This document shows positions 21,483 to 34,239 of a DNA stretch of 64,000 nucleotides, piece by piece. Below the pieces are notes generated by a model. That model was not told where the DNA came from. It did no database searches and worked only from the letters and a program-made list of their open reading frames with translations. This stretch comes from Paraphaeosphaeria minitans (lineage: Eukaryota; Ascomycota; Dothideomycetes; Pleosporales; Didymosphaeriaceae). Numbering within the stretch: position 1 is the first letter of the stretch; each line of letters opens with the position of its first letter. Location of the stretch: contig WJXW01000007.1 of assembly GCA_015832175.1 (NCBI GenBank), forward strand, positions 1,860,001-1,924,000, in the 5' to 3' direction. Position numbers and translations under genes: made by a program.

Positions 21483-23703
21483 ATGTCGACGCCTTCCACG
21501 GCCACGGCCACGCTTCCTCCCCATCATCAGTTCTATCCTCACCACCAAACCTACCAGCCTGCGCTATCCAATGGGCAGCTCCCCAACGGCACTGCTCGGA
21601 TAGGCAATACACTCTACAACGGCTACGCTAGCGGCGCCTCGAATTCGGACCTTCGCAGGACTGCAGCCGCCCACCGCTCCACGCAGCAGCTGCCCCCGAT
21701 CGCCCCCGAAATGTCCGACAGCGCTGCCCGAGAGGCCAAGCGGCGGAATCCAGACTGGAACGAGTTTTACAGGAACGGTCTGCCCAAAGAGGTCATCGTC
21801 ATTGACGACGACGACGATGACCACGAGGAGCCGGCTGCACGCGCTCCCCAGCCTGCCTTGCCCGCCCGAACCGCGACAAATGGCTCGACGAGACACAGCG
21901 ACAAGAAGCGGAAGACGACCGCTTCCACGGCATACGACCCGGTATATAGCCAGCACACGTCGTACTCGACCACGCAGACGCCCTACTACGACTCGCCAAA
22001 CGGCCACTCCACACCCGCCGACCGCACCGCTTCGGCACACAAGACCACCGCAGGAACCTCCATCGGCTCCAGCAATGGCCACCACATCTCGCCTCTGGAC
22101 AATAGCGTGATTGGTCAGAAGCGGAAGCGTACTCGTGCAGCCGTACAAGACGAGGCCAAAGAAGCAAAGCGAAGGGAACTGGACGACCAGGACCCATTTG
22201 CCCTATACCAACCGCCGCCGAACCCGGTTATCAAGGCCAAGGAGGTCTACGTTTCTGTCATCTCGGATGTAAGAGCGCATTCTCCACGCAATGGATTGTT
22301 GTTCGCGTACTGACTGTGCCAGAAATCTCATACCAAGGATCACAAGGTAGACGACGAAGACGGACATTACATGGTGCACCCCGAGGCCGACCTGACTGAA
22401 CGATGTATGTGCACGACAGACATTGGTTGAGGGATTATGCTCACGATTACCACAGATCAAATTATCAGGCTGCTCGGTCAAGGAACCTTCGGCAAGGTCG
22501 TTGAGGCCTGGGACAGACAGAAGAGGACTAAGTGCGCCATCAAAGTCATCCGATCAGTACCCAAATACCGAGAGGCCTCTCGCATCGAGCTGCGGGTGCT
22601 GTCCACTCTGAAGTCCAACGATCAGCACAACATGAATCGGTGTATCCACCTCAGGGACTGCTTCGACTTCAGGAACCACATCTGCATCGTCACCGATCTC
22701 TACGGCCAAAGTGTCTTTGACTTTCTAAAGTCAAACGCATTTGTGCCCTTCCCGAGCTCCCACATCCAGAAGTTCGCCAAGCAGCTGTTCACCAGCGTGG
22801 CCTTCCTACACGACCTGAACCTGATTCACACCGATCTCAAGCCGGAGAACATATTGTTGGTAAATAACAACTACCAAACCTTCACCTACAACCGGACTGT
22901 TCCTTCGTCCTCAACGTTGACCAACCGACAAGCCCGTCATCGCAAGGTCCTGCTGGACCCAGAGATCCGGTTAATCGACTTTGGCTCCGCTACCTTCAAC
23001 GACGAGTACCACTCGTCTGTTGTGTCGACTCGCCACTACCGTGCTCCAGAGATCATTCTCAACCTTGGGTGGAGCTACCCTTGCGACATCTGGAGTATCG
23101 GCTGCATATTAGTGGAATTCTTCACCGGTGATGCTCTGTTCCAGACGCACGATAACCTCGAGCATCTGGCCATGATGGAGGCTGTGTGTGGCGGCAAGAT
23201 TGACCGTGAGATCATCAAGCAAGTGTACAAGCAAGGAGACAGGCGGAACTCGTCGTCGTCGTAAGTTGCACTGTATACCGTGAACTGAACAACCCTAACG
23301 ATGCCAGCGCCTCCCGATACTTCAAGAACTACAAGCTCGATTACCCGAACACGGAGACTCAGAAGGGGTCGAGAAAATTTGTGAAGGCCATGAAGAAGCT
23401 TCATGTAAGCATACACTCGATTAACGCATAGGACGTACGCTGACCTTGTAGGAAACCATACCGCCCCACACGGAGTTTAACAGAAAGTTCCTTGATCTGC
23501 TGAAGCGGGTATTCGTCTACGACCCCAAGAAGCGCATCTCGGCTAAAGATGCTCTCCAACACCCCTGGTTCCAAGAGACTCTCCTGGATGATGGCACGGA
23601 GGCGCACAAGATCAGGTTAGAGAGAGAAAAGAAGCTCCGGTTGCGGCAGGAAGAGGAACGTCGTCTCGATCGCTACCAGCAGCGGGAACCGCGAGGCTAC
23701 TGA
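21483..23703 (+). CDS. KNS1: LAMMER (CLK-type) dual-specificity protein kinase
   Basis: Five exons: 21483-22268, 22323-22404, 22456-23260, 23308-23404 and 23452-23703, about 673 residues. The N-terminal 260 residues are low complexity with an Asp run (VIDDDDDDH) and basic clusters (KKRK, QKRKR) that look like nuclear signals. The kinase domain begins at YQIIRLLGQGTFGKVVEAWD. It shows AIKVIRS, the catalytic loop LIHTDLKPEN, DFGSATF in place of DFG-plus-usual residues, and STRHYRAPEIIL. The diagnostic LAMMER motif reads EHLAMMEAVCG (near residue 525). The C-terminus has KRISAKDALQHPWF. Homologues (yeast Kns1, fission-yeast Lkh1) phosphorylate SR-type proteins and link nutrient and stress state to transcription, flocculation or TORC1. 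All splice sites keep frame. A separate upstream ATG is not needed. Confidence 0.93.
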
Positions 23704-24747
23704 ACAGATTGTACACATACCTTTTCGACTAACCTGGTCGATGTGCGACCATTCTGAACCCGCCGTAGGCCGCGGACTGGCGTTTTGCCGGGAGCTTACT
23801 TTGGCTTCGTGCTTTTCACATCTTTTGCATTTACGACGGTGATACGATGCATGGAGGGGTCGGATGGACAGTACCCAGGGCTCTATTGGCGTTACACAAG
23901 TCTACGTTTATCTCTGGTCATGTTCCATTCTCAGTCGGCTCGACGGGTAGAGAAATATCTTTCTCTCGGTGTTTGCGCCCGTTTACCATACCCTGTGTGC
24001 AGAGCAAATCCATGGATGCAGTACCCCACCTCGCCGTTACCGCCTGCCGCCTGCCGCCTGGCGACCCGCACCACACGAGGACTGAACAAAGCGAATTGAC
24101 ATCATTTAGTGAGCACGATCTTAATACAAAAGTGTAGCATGGGGAAGCCTGGCTTGCTCGGAGAATAGTCAGGCTGGAGCAGAAGGCTCAGTAGAGTACG
24201 TGGTGAAATGAAGCGAGGGCCGGGTGTTTGTATAGTCTACTCGTGGGACTGTGTAGTGAGTGAGCAGGGCATGATGGGCTACGTGGACAGCTCAGCTTAG
24301 CAGAGAGAATCAAGGGATACATCTCGCGCCTGGGCGTGTGGGATGGACGAGTGTACACTCAGCATGTCATGTGTTTTGCACGGGTGTGAATGATGCGTGG
24401 TGAGTGGTGAGTGGTGGGTGGTGAGTGGTGAATGCTGAATAAGATACTGAATGAGGAGAAATGCATCGAGGCGCATTGAACAGCGTCATCGCTCATCCTG
24501 CTGTGCGCTGGGCTTGCATGTGCGGTGTCAGTGCTGTTGATACGGTCACGGATGGGCTCTGGTTGCATCATCTGACATGACCTGCACCCTCCTCGTCCGT
24601 CGGCGGGTTCGAATCATGTTGGCGTTGCCAAGGGCAAGTCCAGCCGACGCCGCGCCAAGGCGATGCGATGCGATGCGGGGCCAATCGGCGCGCCGAGGTG
24701 GACTGGGGTAAACACGCAACCGCGCTGGTAGGAAAACCATCCGCGCA
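23704..24747. other. Intergenic region
   Basis: No gene seen. A short GTGGTGA/GAGTGGT repeat lies at about 24397-24432 and a GCGAT repeat near 24661-24676, close to the next start codon. Confidence 0.5.
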
Positions 24748-25998
24748 ATGGCGAGCGCAAAGCAGAGCGAGAACCTGCTGCTCACGGAGCACTTTACCTG
24801 GCCCCCCATTGTACGTTCGCTGCCGTCAAGGACGCAACCATCCCCGGCAAGAGCCGAACCGAACTGACCTGCGACAGTCCCTCATCGACGACATCATCAA
24901 CACCGTAAACGACAGCCTGTACAGCTGCAATGACTCCCTCGAGACGGGCATGCTTTCCGCGCCGCCGGCGCAGCTAGGCTTCCTGCCGCAGGATCCTGAG
25001 GAAGGGGAGGAGCGGGTGGCGGAAAGAGCAAGGCTTGAGATTGAGGAGGGCGCGCAGAAACTCGAGACGCTGATGGTGGATGCAGTGGATCGGAATTTCG
25101 ATCGCCTGGAGATTTGGACGCTGAGGAATGTGCTGTGTTTGCCGAGGGAGGAAGGGTTTGAGGGGTGGGTAAGGCTGGGGCACTACGAGGTACGTTCTGG
25201 AAGACGTGCGTGGGGTGAGGATCGAGGTTGGGGTAGGGAGGAGAAGAAGCGAAAAGAGAAGAGGAGAAAATAGAAGAGGAGAGGAAGCTGACTGATTTTG
25301 GGTGTGAATAGGGCCTGAAGATTCCGACCGAGGAGAACAAACTCACGCCAGAGGCTCTGTACGCGCTGCGCCGCAAACTCGTCGAGACGGAGAAGCTGCA
25401 CGCCGCGCTGGCCGCCGAGAAGAAGCGCAACGACGCGCAGATTGCGCGGCTCAGGGCACTGCTCGCCCCACCGACGCAGAAACCCACGCCCCGCGCGTCG
25501 ACCGCGTCGACCGCAGACGACAAGGCGGAAACAGAGGGCGAAACAGCGCCCTTTGCGTTCCTCACGCACCACCCCGCCGCGCAGACGCTCGGTGTCCAGG
25601 CCCTCCCCGCACTTGCATTTTCTGCGAAGCCGGAGACCAGAACGCCGTTGACCACTCACACCACCTTTACTACCACCCAGCTCCCGCACTTGCGCCAGCT
25701 TCTGGCGAGTCTGAGACCGCATCTCGCATCTACCGCGCTGCCGAGCGGCAAGGCAGGAGAGGCGCAGGAGAGGGCCAAGGAGAGGAGGACGTATATCGAG
25801 AGTCAGAGTCGGCGGGTGCTGGAGCGGCGGGGGGTGGATACGAGGGATGGGGTTGAGGGGGGGGTAGACGGGAACCGCGTTAGGGGAGAAGAGGTGCGGG
25901 CCTTGGAGGGTGTTCTCGGGGGTTTGAATGGGAGCGAGAAAGGGAAAGGGGGCGAGGTCGAAGAGGTGGAGGAGGGGGAGAAGATGGATGTGGATTGA
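24748..25998 (+). CDS. MTW1: Kinetochore MIND/MIS12 complex subunit Mtw1 (Mis12)
   Basis: Three exons: 24748-24810, 24878-25189 and 25312-25998, about 353 residues. The first exon (MASAKQSENLLLTEHFTWPPI) joins SLIDDIINTVNDSLYSCNDS. This N-terminal Mis12 signature (LLTEHF...P..LIDDIIN) identifies the family. Residues 50-220 are rich in heptad-like helices (RARLEIEEGAQKLETLMVDAVD; EALYALRRKLVETEKLHAALA), as expected for the rod-forming MIND complex that links centromeric chromatin to the Ndc80 complex. The C-terminal third is low complexity and ends in an acidic tail (EEVEEGEKMDVD). The first exon is only 21 codons and easily missed. The gene converges on the MFS gene, whose 3' end is 843 bp downstream. 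Confidence 0.88.
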
Positions 25999-26841
25999 TT
26001 CTCCGTTGGGGCAGGGGCGGCGTGGGCGTTCCGGTCAAGGGGCCAGTTGGTTCGGGATACCTCTCTCTTTGGTTATTTGGGTTTAGGCTAGCATCGGGTG
26101 TTTGGATCGCGGGCGTTGCGTGATAGATACCACATTCAGTCAAGGCAAGCCATGCTTTCTACGTCCTCTTTTTGTTTTTCCTTCTCTCTCAGACACCAGG
26201 TCCTAGTCGCGACGGCCTCCCGCACAGGGAGAGATCCTTCAGGATGCGTGCAAAGGCGAGAGTGAGGCAGTTTCCACTCAAAGACTCAAGACTATTCCAG
26301 AGGAGAAGCGCAGATGGCGATGGAATACCCCCTGCTTCTATCACCGTCATCGACTCGTACATGTAGATGACAGTTCTAACAAAAGTCTCCGTCATTGTGA
26401 TTCGATGGTTCCTGTCGGGTTGTTCCGGCCACTGCTAGGTGTTGTTGCTCCGCTCCATCAGAGCGCGCTCCCACGACGACGAAGATCCCCGAGGGGCGAG
26501 TGCTGGTGGTTTAAGGTTCGTGACTACAGCTGGTCTGCTGAATACCGTCACCGCATCTGACAGCTGGGTTCTGGGTTCTGGCCGACCATTGGGCAGCCAC
26601 GGAGGTCACGAGATGCTGCGGGCGTTGCGGGGGAAAGGCAGTAGGGAATGAACATCCTGATGAGGACGAGCCGGTCTACAGTGAAGAGGACCTTGGAGAA
26701 ATCTAGCCATTCGATTTGAACGGATAAAACAAGGGGTATGATTTCCACACGCCTCGCAGACGAATGCAAAGCCATGGCCCGCCAACACTAGAAATGCATT
26801 CAGCAGTACCCTCCATCCAAACTCACTACACGCCTGGGATG
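25999..26841. other. Convergent intergenic region
   Basis: It lies between the 3' ends of the Mis12 gene (+) and the MFS gene (-). No gene, RNA or repeat is recognisable. The frames present are under 90 codons. Confidence 0.5.
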
Positions 26842-29014
26842 TCACACCTCCTGGGCTACCCTCCGCCTGTCCTCGTCCTTCCCTTCCGCCAACGCCTCCC
26901 TGCTAGCCTTCTCCTCCCGCTCCCTCTCCACCGTCTCCGCCTCCTCTTTCTTCTTCAACAGCAAGTACTGGCAGAACTTGGACTTCGCCCTCATCCTCCC
27001 GCCCCACTTCAAAAATACAAACGGCACCACACACAACCCCACGCTCACGAACCCCAGCAAACTCGTCGCCCACGCGACCCCCATCGCGCGATACATTGGC
27101 TTCGCTGCAAACGGCAGCACGGCCCCGAAGCTACTCCGGGATAAAGAAGCGGCAGCCATCGCCGACGCAGCGAAGACCTCATACGCGTCGACGAGGTAGT
27201 TCAGCAGCGCCATGAACAAACACAAATACCCCATGCCAAACAGCATGCTCGCAAAGCACGGGACCGCCCAGTGGACATCCGGGCGCGCGGTCCAGCCGAG
27301 CCAGAAGCTGCTGATGACGAAGAACGGGCCTGCGATGCAAGCGAGCGGGAGCCTGCGCATTTCCTCGTTGCGGGACCAGGGCTCGTTGGCTTTCTGTGCA
27401 CGGCGCAGAATCAGGTCCCAGGTCAAGTACAGGGCTGCGGAGACGATGGCGCCGACGCCGATGGGGAGGAAGGTGAGGCCCTCGAGGCCGGCGTTGAAAT
27501 GGTAGATGTCGACGAAGATGAGGGGGAAGGATTGAAAGTAGATGTAGAAGATTGCGTCTGGGAGTGTTAGCATATGAATCTTGAGGGAAAGGCGAGGTAA
27601 GGGACAGGAAGGAGACCTACACGCAAAGCTAAGATACAAGCACGTGAACAACACAAGCGGCTCGAAGCAAATCATGCGCAGCGGGCGCGTCAGCACAGTC
27701 GTAACGATGTATCGTAGATCCGTCTTCTCGAGCTCAATCGGCGCGATGACGGAATTATCCCCCGTCTCTTTGCGTATTCTCTGCGCGCGATACTTTAGTA
27801 TCACTGGCCCGTATGTCTCCGGGAGGAAGAAGAATAGCGGCCACGACGCGCCCGCGAAAATAGCACCAATCCAGAAAGCCCAGCTCCAGCTCACCACCGA
27901 GATGAAGCCGCTGATGGGCGGACCTAGGATGGGGCCGAACGTCGTCGCTGCCTGTACTTCGCATCAGCATTGTTGAAGTTGAAAGCGCGGTGTTCGGGCG
28001 GAGAAAGGCTGCCAACATACCATGAAAATCGCCATACTCCTCCCTCTGGAAACAGGATCGTGATAGATATCCGCGCAGACACCACCAACTACCGAAATCG
28101 CACAGCTCCCGCCGAGCCCGACCATCAGCCTGAACACAACGAGTGCAGCGAAGTTGGGTGCGACGGCGGAGGCGATGGCGAAAACAGTAAAGTACGCAAA
28201 CGACCCAATCATGACCCATTTCCGTCCGTACGACTCGCTCAGCGGGCCCCAGATCATGGGGCCGCCGACGTAGCCTACTAGATACATAGATGTTGGCAGA
28301 ATCAATTGGGCTTCGCTGGTGACGCCAAAGTGTTCTGATATCGGGACTGTTGCGCCTGCGGCGAGACTGCGCTGTTAGCCATCACTCAACTGGTTGGTGA
28401 TGTGGATACGTACGACGAGCCCATGGTGCTGTTCATGACTATGTATGCGATGTTAACTGTGGCTCTACTGTACTTGATTCGGAAACAGACCGCTCATTAT
28501 AGCGACAAACAACGCATACAGCTTCTTCCACTGTTCGGGCGTCAGTCCCATCGAGAGCGGTAGGCAAATGAAGGTGCCTTTACCATTCCCCAGTTGTTCG
28601 GATTCTCGGGATCCCCATCTTCGAACCGTATGGGTCTTCGCTCAAGCTGGCCAGCGTGCTCGACTTTTGAGCACGACTCCGGGGTTGCACTAGCTTTTGC
28701 TTCGTTTTCATCGTCCTCCTTCTCTCCGTCCGAAGCCACCACAATATCTTTGCCGATGTCGTAAATGGTCGTTATTTGCGCGCCAGACGGCCCTGTAATA
28801 TCTCAGATCTGTTTTGCATTGCAGCACACGTGCTTTGTCATCCACGTGGGTATGCATCACGATGCACATGAATCGATATTGCGTTGGATCTGGACATACG
28901 TTGCGTCACGCTGCGGACGAGCGCAACAGGAGTGGCTTCCTGCTCAAACCCGTCGCGCTGCAGGCGGCTTTCCCGCGAATACGTTCTCTCTAGGTTGTGT
29001 TGGTCGTCCGCCAT
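26842..29014 (-). CDS. Major facilitator superfamily transporter, DHA1 (drug:H+ antiporter) type
   Basis: Seven minus-strand exons: 29014-28900, 28792-28584, 28530-28491, 28438-28414, 28366-28021, 27951-27621 and 27557-26842, about 593 residues. The start MADDQHNLERTYSRE leads into a hydrophilic N-terminus with FEDGDPENPNNW, the usual lead-in to helix 1. Conserved parts are VMNSTMGSSLAAGATV, loop motif A (GPLSESYGRKW), motif B (VVFRLMVGLGG) and antiporter motif C (TFGPILGPPISGF). The C-terminal half has several further membrane helices and ends in a charged cytoplasmic tail rich in Lys and Glu. Substrate is unknown; relatives export drugs, toxins or polyamines. Exons 3 and 4 are only 40 and 25 nt, and their boundaries come from reading frame and family similarity, so they are the weakest points. 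Confidence 0.85.
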
Positions 29015-29536
29015 TCTCGCATTTCACAAATCAAGGGAGGAAGGGAACCAAAAGAATGTTGGGCATAACTACAGACACCTGGGAATACGATGACGAAAGA
29101 ACGCCTGCGAGGAATTTAGCATATTGGGGGTCCATGATCAACAACCCCGCGTTTGGTTAATGGCATACCCGAGGTGGGATAGGTACACACCGAACTCGCG
29201 GGGCGCGGGAATACGGTAGCGCAGATCCCAACCCGAGACTACATATGCATGTCGGGGGGCAAAGGCGGCACGTGATCGGGAGCGACGGCATTGATGTTGG
29301 AGAGCGGCTGTTTATGTTCATTTCGGGCGCTGCGTAGACGGCGAGCGGCCCGATGGCAGCACGCCGAGCGCAACTCTTGTTCGGCATCTGCCCAAAGCAA
29401 GCCGGTAGCACAAAGCAGTCGAGGCAGGTGCTGTTGAACTTGGTGGATTTTGTTTCAAGCTGAAATACGCGTGGCATATGTGTCTCTTGCGCCTAGCCGG
29501 AACCAATTATCTAACTCCGGAACGCTGTTGGTGGCT
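29015..29536. other. Intergenic region
   Basis: The 5' flank of the MFS gene and 3' flank of the prefoldin gene. No further gene, repeat or RNA is seen. Confidence 0.5.
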
Positions 29537-30332
29537 TTACGTCTCGAGATTGATACTTCTTCCAAATCGACCATAAAGTGCCTTTTTAAGCTCTGCCATC
29601 TCGTCGTGGATGGTATCAAGGCGGTCCTTCAAGGCATCGACGTCGCCGTCAATTGCTTCTGTAGACGACTGGAGCAGCTCGAGGACTTCGGGCTGTGGTA
29701 ATGAGACGAAGCAGTCACCAATCTTGTAGCTGTTGGCCCAATGTCAGCCTCTTTACCCATCGTGAATCCCGAGACAACGTCACGAATGGTGAATGGGGGA
29801 TGTGGTTGTACTTACGGCACCTTTTCCTCCTCGTCCACCAACTCTAGTTCGCCCGATATCTCTTCCAGATCCTCCTTGTCCTTCTGTAATGGGAGTCAGC
29901 CTTGCGCTCAAAACCAACAGTCCATGCTTTTGACAGAGACCCGCACGAGGTTTAGCGCCCCAACGAGGGCCGTACTCACTATCTTCGCCTTCAGCTCGTC
30001 CTCGATGGCTGTCTCTTTTTGGTGCAGAGAGCTGAAGCGGTTGATCTTTTCTTGATCCTCGCGGCGCACCTCCATGTCTTCGGCGCCCGCTGAGGCTTCA
30101 TCCTCCTTGGAGAGCTACATGTAGCGCTGTTAGCGCAATATCTCACGACGGCGACGGAAAATTGTAAGATCGGAGAACACAGCCAAAGGAGCCGAGTGTC
30201 AGAAAGCAAGGTTGCCGTGAGTATAATGCGGCTGACTTCAACCAAAGTGGGGCGGGTGTGATGACAGGTGCGATGTTGCGCCAGGAGGAATAAAAATTGA
30301 GCGGGGGTTAGGCATACCATACGACGTTGCAT
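29537..30332 (-). CDS. GIM3: Prefoldin subunit 4
   Basis: Four minus-strand exons: 30332-30318, 30114-29980, 29883-29816 and 29729-29537, about 136 residues. The protein reads MQRRM, then LSKEDEASAGAEDMEVRRED and KINRFSSLHQKE, a coiled-coil helix. The central beta-hairpin region contains LVDEEEKVPYKIGDCFVSLP, and the second helix runs to LKKALYGRFGRSINLET, the hallmark C-terminus of prefoldin 4. Length matches the family. The hexameric prefoldin complex captures nascent actin and tubulin and hands them to the CCT chaperonin in the cytosol. The first exon is only five codons, and the 203-bp first intron is the longest. The gene is downstream of, and on the same strand as, the VPS3-like gene, with 264 bp between them. 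Confidence 0.93.
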
Positions 30333-30596
30333 GTTGCTGTAATAGTTGACTCGGAGCTCCGGGGTTGGTGATCGATGGAGTAGAGGTCTATGGGAAATAT
30401 GATTTTGTCGTCGCGGACGATTGACGCCTTGGCAGATGTGGTTGCGAAAGTGAAGAGATCAGTGTTGAGCGTCGAGGCGCGCTATGACTCGCGCATGCCA
30501 AGACCTTACACAGGAAGGCACGCTTTTGTTGTATACTCGTTGCATGGTCCAGGGACATTGTCGAGGTCGTTCAAGTCATTCATATTTACAAGATCA

Positions 30597-33500
30597 TCAA
30601 CTGATCCTATCAAACGTGGGTCCCAAATCCTCCCTCTTTTCCACCAACTCTGCGCTCATCTGACTATTCTGCGCATCGTTCAAAGCCTTCACGATCCCGC
30701 TTTCCGCTTTCTCTCTGACCAGTCTCCTCAGTGCCTGTATTAAAAAGCCTGAAAAGACACCCACGCTCCACTCATCTGGTACGATGGCCAGAACATCCCC
30801 AATATCAAACCAACCTCCGAAACGCTCTAGCAGCACGCCAGTTTGCTCGATACGCTGCGATAGATCATCGAGACGGAGGAACTCCTGCAGTAGGTAGTTG
30901 AACAGGCGGGACTGCTCGGATTTCGTAGGGAGCTCTGACTGAGGCACGTAGCCTGAGCCTGAAGGGCGGAATATAGAAGAGCCGCCGTATAGGCAGTATG
31001 ATATCGCCGTGTCGAAATCGCCCAGCCCATGCGTGAGCAGGCGCAGCGCTACCGGGTGTCGGCCTTGGCGGCCATTTAGGATGATCATTTCTGGAACGAG
31101 TTCCTGTTCATAGGGCTGTAGACGGGTAAGGACAGACGCCACGTCGTATGAGGATGTGGCTGGCTGGTTGGAGCCCAGCAGCTGGAGGAGGCGCAGACGC
31201 GCACGCCACCATTCCGCATCGATCACATTGTCGGTGATGAATTGCCGGTATGTAGGCTTAGGTGAGAGTAGGATACGGTATGTCTCGTAGGTTTGCAGCA
31301 ACGTGTCCCGCGACGAAGGAACTCCTTCGAGCTCGGTGAGCACAGTGTCGAGATAGAACGCAATAAGTTCATTTACATATTGCGTATGCTACTGGTGGTT
31401 AGCAACTGCCAACGATGGTTTTAAGGAGCAAAACCTACCTTCAGTTCGAACACCAAATACTCCAGGTACTCTTTGACAGCACCCGGAGCCTTCTCACGGA
31501 GCACGGCCACCGCTCGCGTAGGGTCGAATCTGACTCTGCTCCGATCATCTGCGAATACCTGTACACCGAGCCTTGGGTTACGGTTGGCTAACCACGAACC
31601 ATACTCCTCTACCATGGACTGGTCGCGTATTCGTGTCAAGTACTTGCGTACCTCGTTTTCACCATCGATAAACTCTCCACCCTCATCGACCTCCCCCTCG
31701 ATAATGCGTCGCCAAGTGCTGAGCACCTTGGCCGCCTTTTCGGGTGGTTTGCTGTTTCCTTGGTAAAGTCGGCTCAACAAGTACAGACGCTTAAATTGCT
31801 CGAGCAAGGCTATAGCTCGGTCTAGACATTCAACGTCTTTGTCCACGAACTCGTTAAGTTCAGATCGGACCGAACCAGCTGTGGCCGGTCCCTTTGGATT
31901 TCCCTGATCTTGCAGTAAGAGGATCCTCAGCAGGGCAGCATCGACGGATTGAAACACGTAGGGATCGTTTGTCACGCTTGCCATACCTTTCTGTTTCTTC
32001 CAGAAAGATGAGTACTTTTTAACAACCTGGAGTAGGTTGTCGCCAAAAGGACCTTTGACGTCAGCCGGCATGGCAGAAAGCTCGTTCTGTTCGAGAAACT
32101 GCTCGATCAGAGTCGTAATGCCGCCAGATATCTGTATGCCGTCCGGCCCTTGCACAACTTCTTCGTTCAGTATCGGCAGCACTGAGAGGACAATTCGGGG
32201 GTCGATCTCTCCTTCTATCAGTGCTTGCTCTGTAATACGCTTCTCATTCTCAAACACGATGATGTTGTCCCGAGTTCGTAGTATCATTTCCATGAAGAGT
32301 AGCACCGACGCCTTCTGGCGAATGTAGATGAGGCTCAAGTATTCTGACTCGTTGCGCGGTTCTTGCCCTCGTATGTCCCCTAATATCATTTCGAGCAAGC
32401 GTCTGTTGGGTTGTATGCGGCCAGTGTCCCCAGAGGAGGCAAACTGTGCCTCTTCTAATCGAGAATCCAGCCTGATGACCAGAGGGCTTCTTACAGCCCA
32501 CCATATCTGGTCTCCGGTCCAGAGCACAATCTTGGTTTGCAGCTTGGACAGTCGCTCTGTGAATTCGAGATCGGCCTTTTCTTGTGTTGCTTTAGCTGTG
32601 TTTGGATCCGATGACTGCAACCGCTTGACCATGAGCTTTGCGCCAATCTCAGAAAGTGTCAGATCCACCGGCTGCACGACTGTGCGCAGTCCTAGAGGTA
32701 CCACTACTTGGTCCTCCGACTCAAAATTTCCGAGCGCTCGTAGGTCTAGCCATTCCTTGGAGGCTTCTGCTTGGGCAGCATCTAGATCCCATCGCTGGAT
32801 CTCGACCCCATAGGTGAACACACCATCTGCTTCGCTGTGCACCACTGCTAGGACATAGCCTTCTTCTGCATCCATGTCGACTTCCATTGACATGGACATA
32901 TCGATCCCTGCGCCATCTACAACAATGGCATGGGGATAACTGGCAAAGGTTATGCTGCCACGCGACATGTCTCCATCGAGATTTACAAACATGCCGACTC
33001 CTGGGTCGGAGGGCGTGGTGCCTACAGTCAGTAGAAACTCGTTCGGTGTTGGCGATGCGACGAGCGGTTTCAAGGGGACGAAAGCAGGAAGGGTTTCGGG
33101 CTGCTCCTCTGCTTGGACTGCTTGTTCGATTACTGGAGGTGGCGGTAAAGGTTTGTCAGGCGAGGTTGTGCCAGATCTGGGCAGACTTGACGTCCTATCA
33201 GGGAGGCCTCTAGTGGGAGAGCGACCCGGAGATGGGGCGGGTGCGGGCGACATGCTCCGAGACAGCGATTCGGGCACATCGAAACCATATCGTTGGGCAG
33301 GGGCGCGTGGGCTTGCGGTGCGCGATCCTGGGCCAGCTGTACCGAATTTGCCCAAGCTCGAGCTTCTCGAGTGTCCTCGGGATTCATCTTGCAGGCCACG
33401 TGGGTGCGCACCTGTGGAGGAAACACTTCTAGATGGCGGTTGTAGCGTGGCGGTGATGTCTTCGGCAGCACCTCCTACGTCGCCAGCATCAGGATCCAAC

Positions 33501-34239
33501 GAAGATATGGGAAACAGGCCGATTTTCTGTGCGTTTTCCACGTCAAGCAGTGCATACGAGTGCGCATCGGCTGCGCAGGAAAATGCATCACGGCGGACGG
33601 ATGTGACACAGCCTCCGTACTCTATCGTCTTCAGGGCTCGAGGAGCGCCGTCCTCTGTGATCCTGACCAGTCGCGTCTTGCTCTTCTGCCCGAGCATGAC
33701 CACGGCACCGTCGTGGCCTTGTTCTGCGTTCAAATCCAAGCCGCCAATCCATGAGGACGAGAAAGGCTTCGCGTTGGAGTCGGGACTCAGTTCGGGCAGC
33801 GTGTAGAAGCTCAGGTAGTTGTTGCAGCGAATGCATGCCTTGTTGACTTCAGGCAGCAAGAGGATGTGCTGGACGCCGGCATCGCTTGATTGGCTGAACG
33901 AGGGCTCGAGCCTCGAGGCGATTATGGCTGTGGGCTCTTCGGCAGGGTCGTTGGATTCGGCGGGGAGGAGTACGAAGTGGAGGACCTCTGCGGCCGAGGT
34001 GCCCACGTAGAGGTTGTTATCTGGGTAGCTTAGTCCAGCTGTGTGGCCCTGTGCAAGGAAGCAAGGAAATGAATTGACATACCCCAAACTTCGACACATG
34101 TTATGCGCACGTCGGTTTGCTGGCCGTCGGCGGATAGCGGCAGGTTGGAGACGAGCTTGCGCAGCATGTAGGCGCCATGATGGCGCTCAGGTGGGCGCGA
34201 GGTGCTTCTGCCATGTTTCACGTGTGCTGCGGGCGCCAT
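30597..34239 (-). CDS. VPS3: CNH-domain vacuolar sorting protein, Vps3/TGFBRAP1 type
   Basis: Three minus-strand exons: 34239-34083, 34020-31439 and 31388-30597, about 1176 residues. The N-terminal beta-propeller-like CNH domain begins at ITCVEVW and continues NNLYVGTSAAEVLHFVLLPA. A Ser/Pro/Arg-rich insertion (about residues 240-345) interrupts it, which is common in fungal orthologues. The C-terminal half is alpha-helical, with YLSLIYIRQKASVLLFMEM and later blocks that fit the Vps39/TGFBRAP1 C-terminal domains (GRHPVALRLLTHGLGDFDTA). Vps3 is the CORVET-specific subunit that binds Rab5/Vps21 on early endosomes. Vps39/Vam6 of HOPS has the same architecture, so I prefer Vps3 mainly on overall length and domain order. 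It is divergent from the COY1-type gene over 342 bp. Confidence 0.78.

Noticed and set aside
24897..25655. A 252-codon minus-strand frame over the Mis12 gene
   Set aside because: It is antisense to supported exons and Ser/Ala/Pro-rich with no domain.
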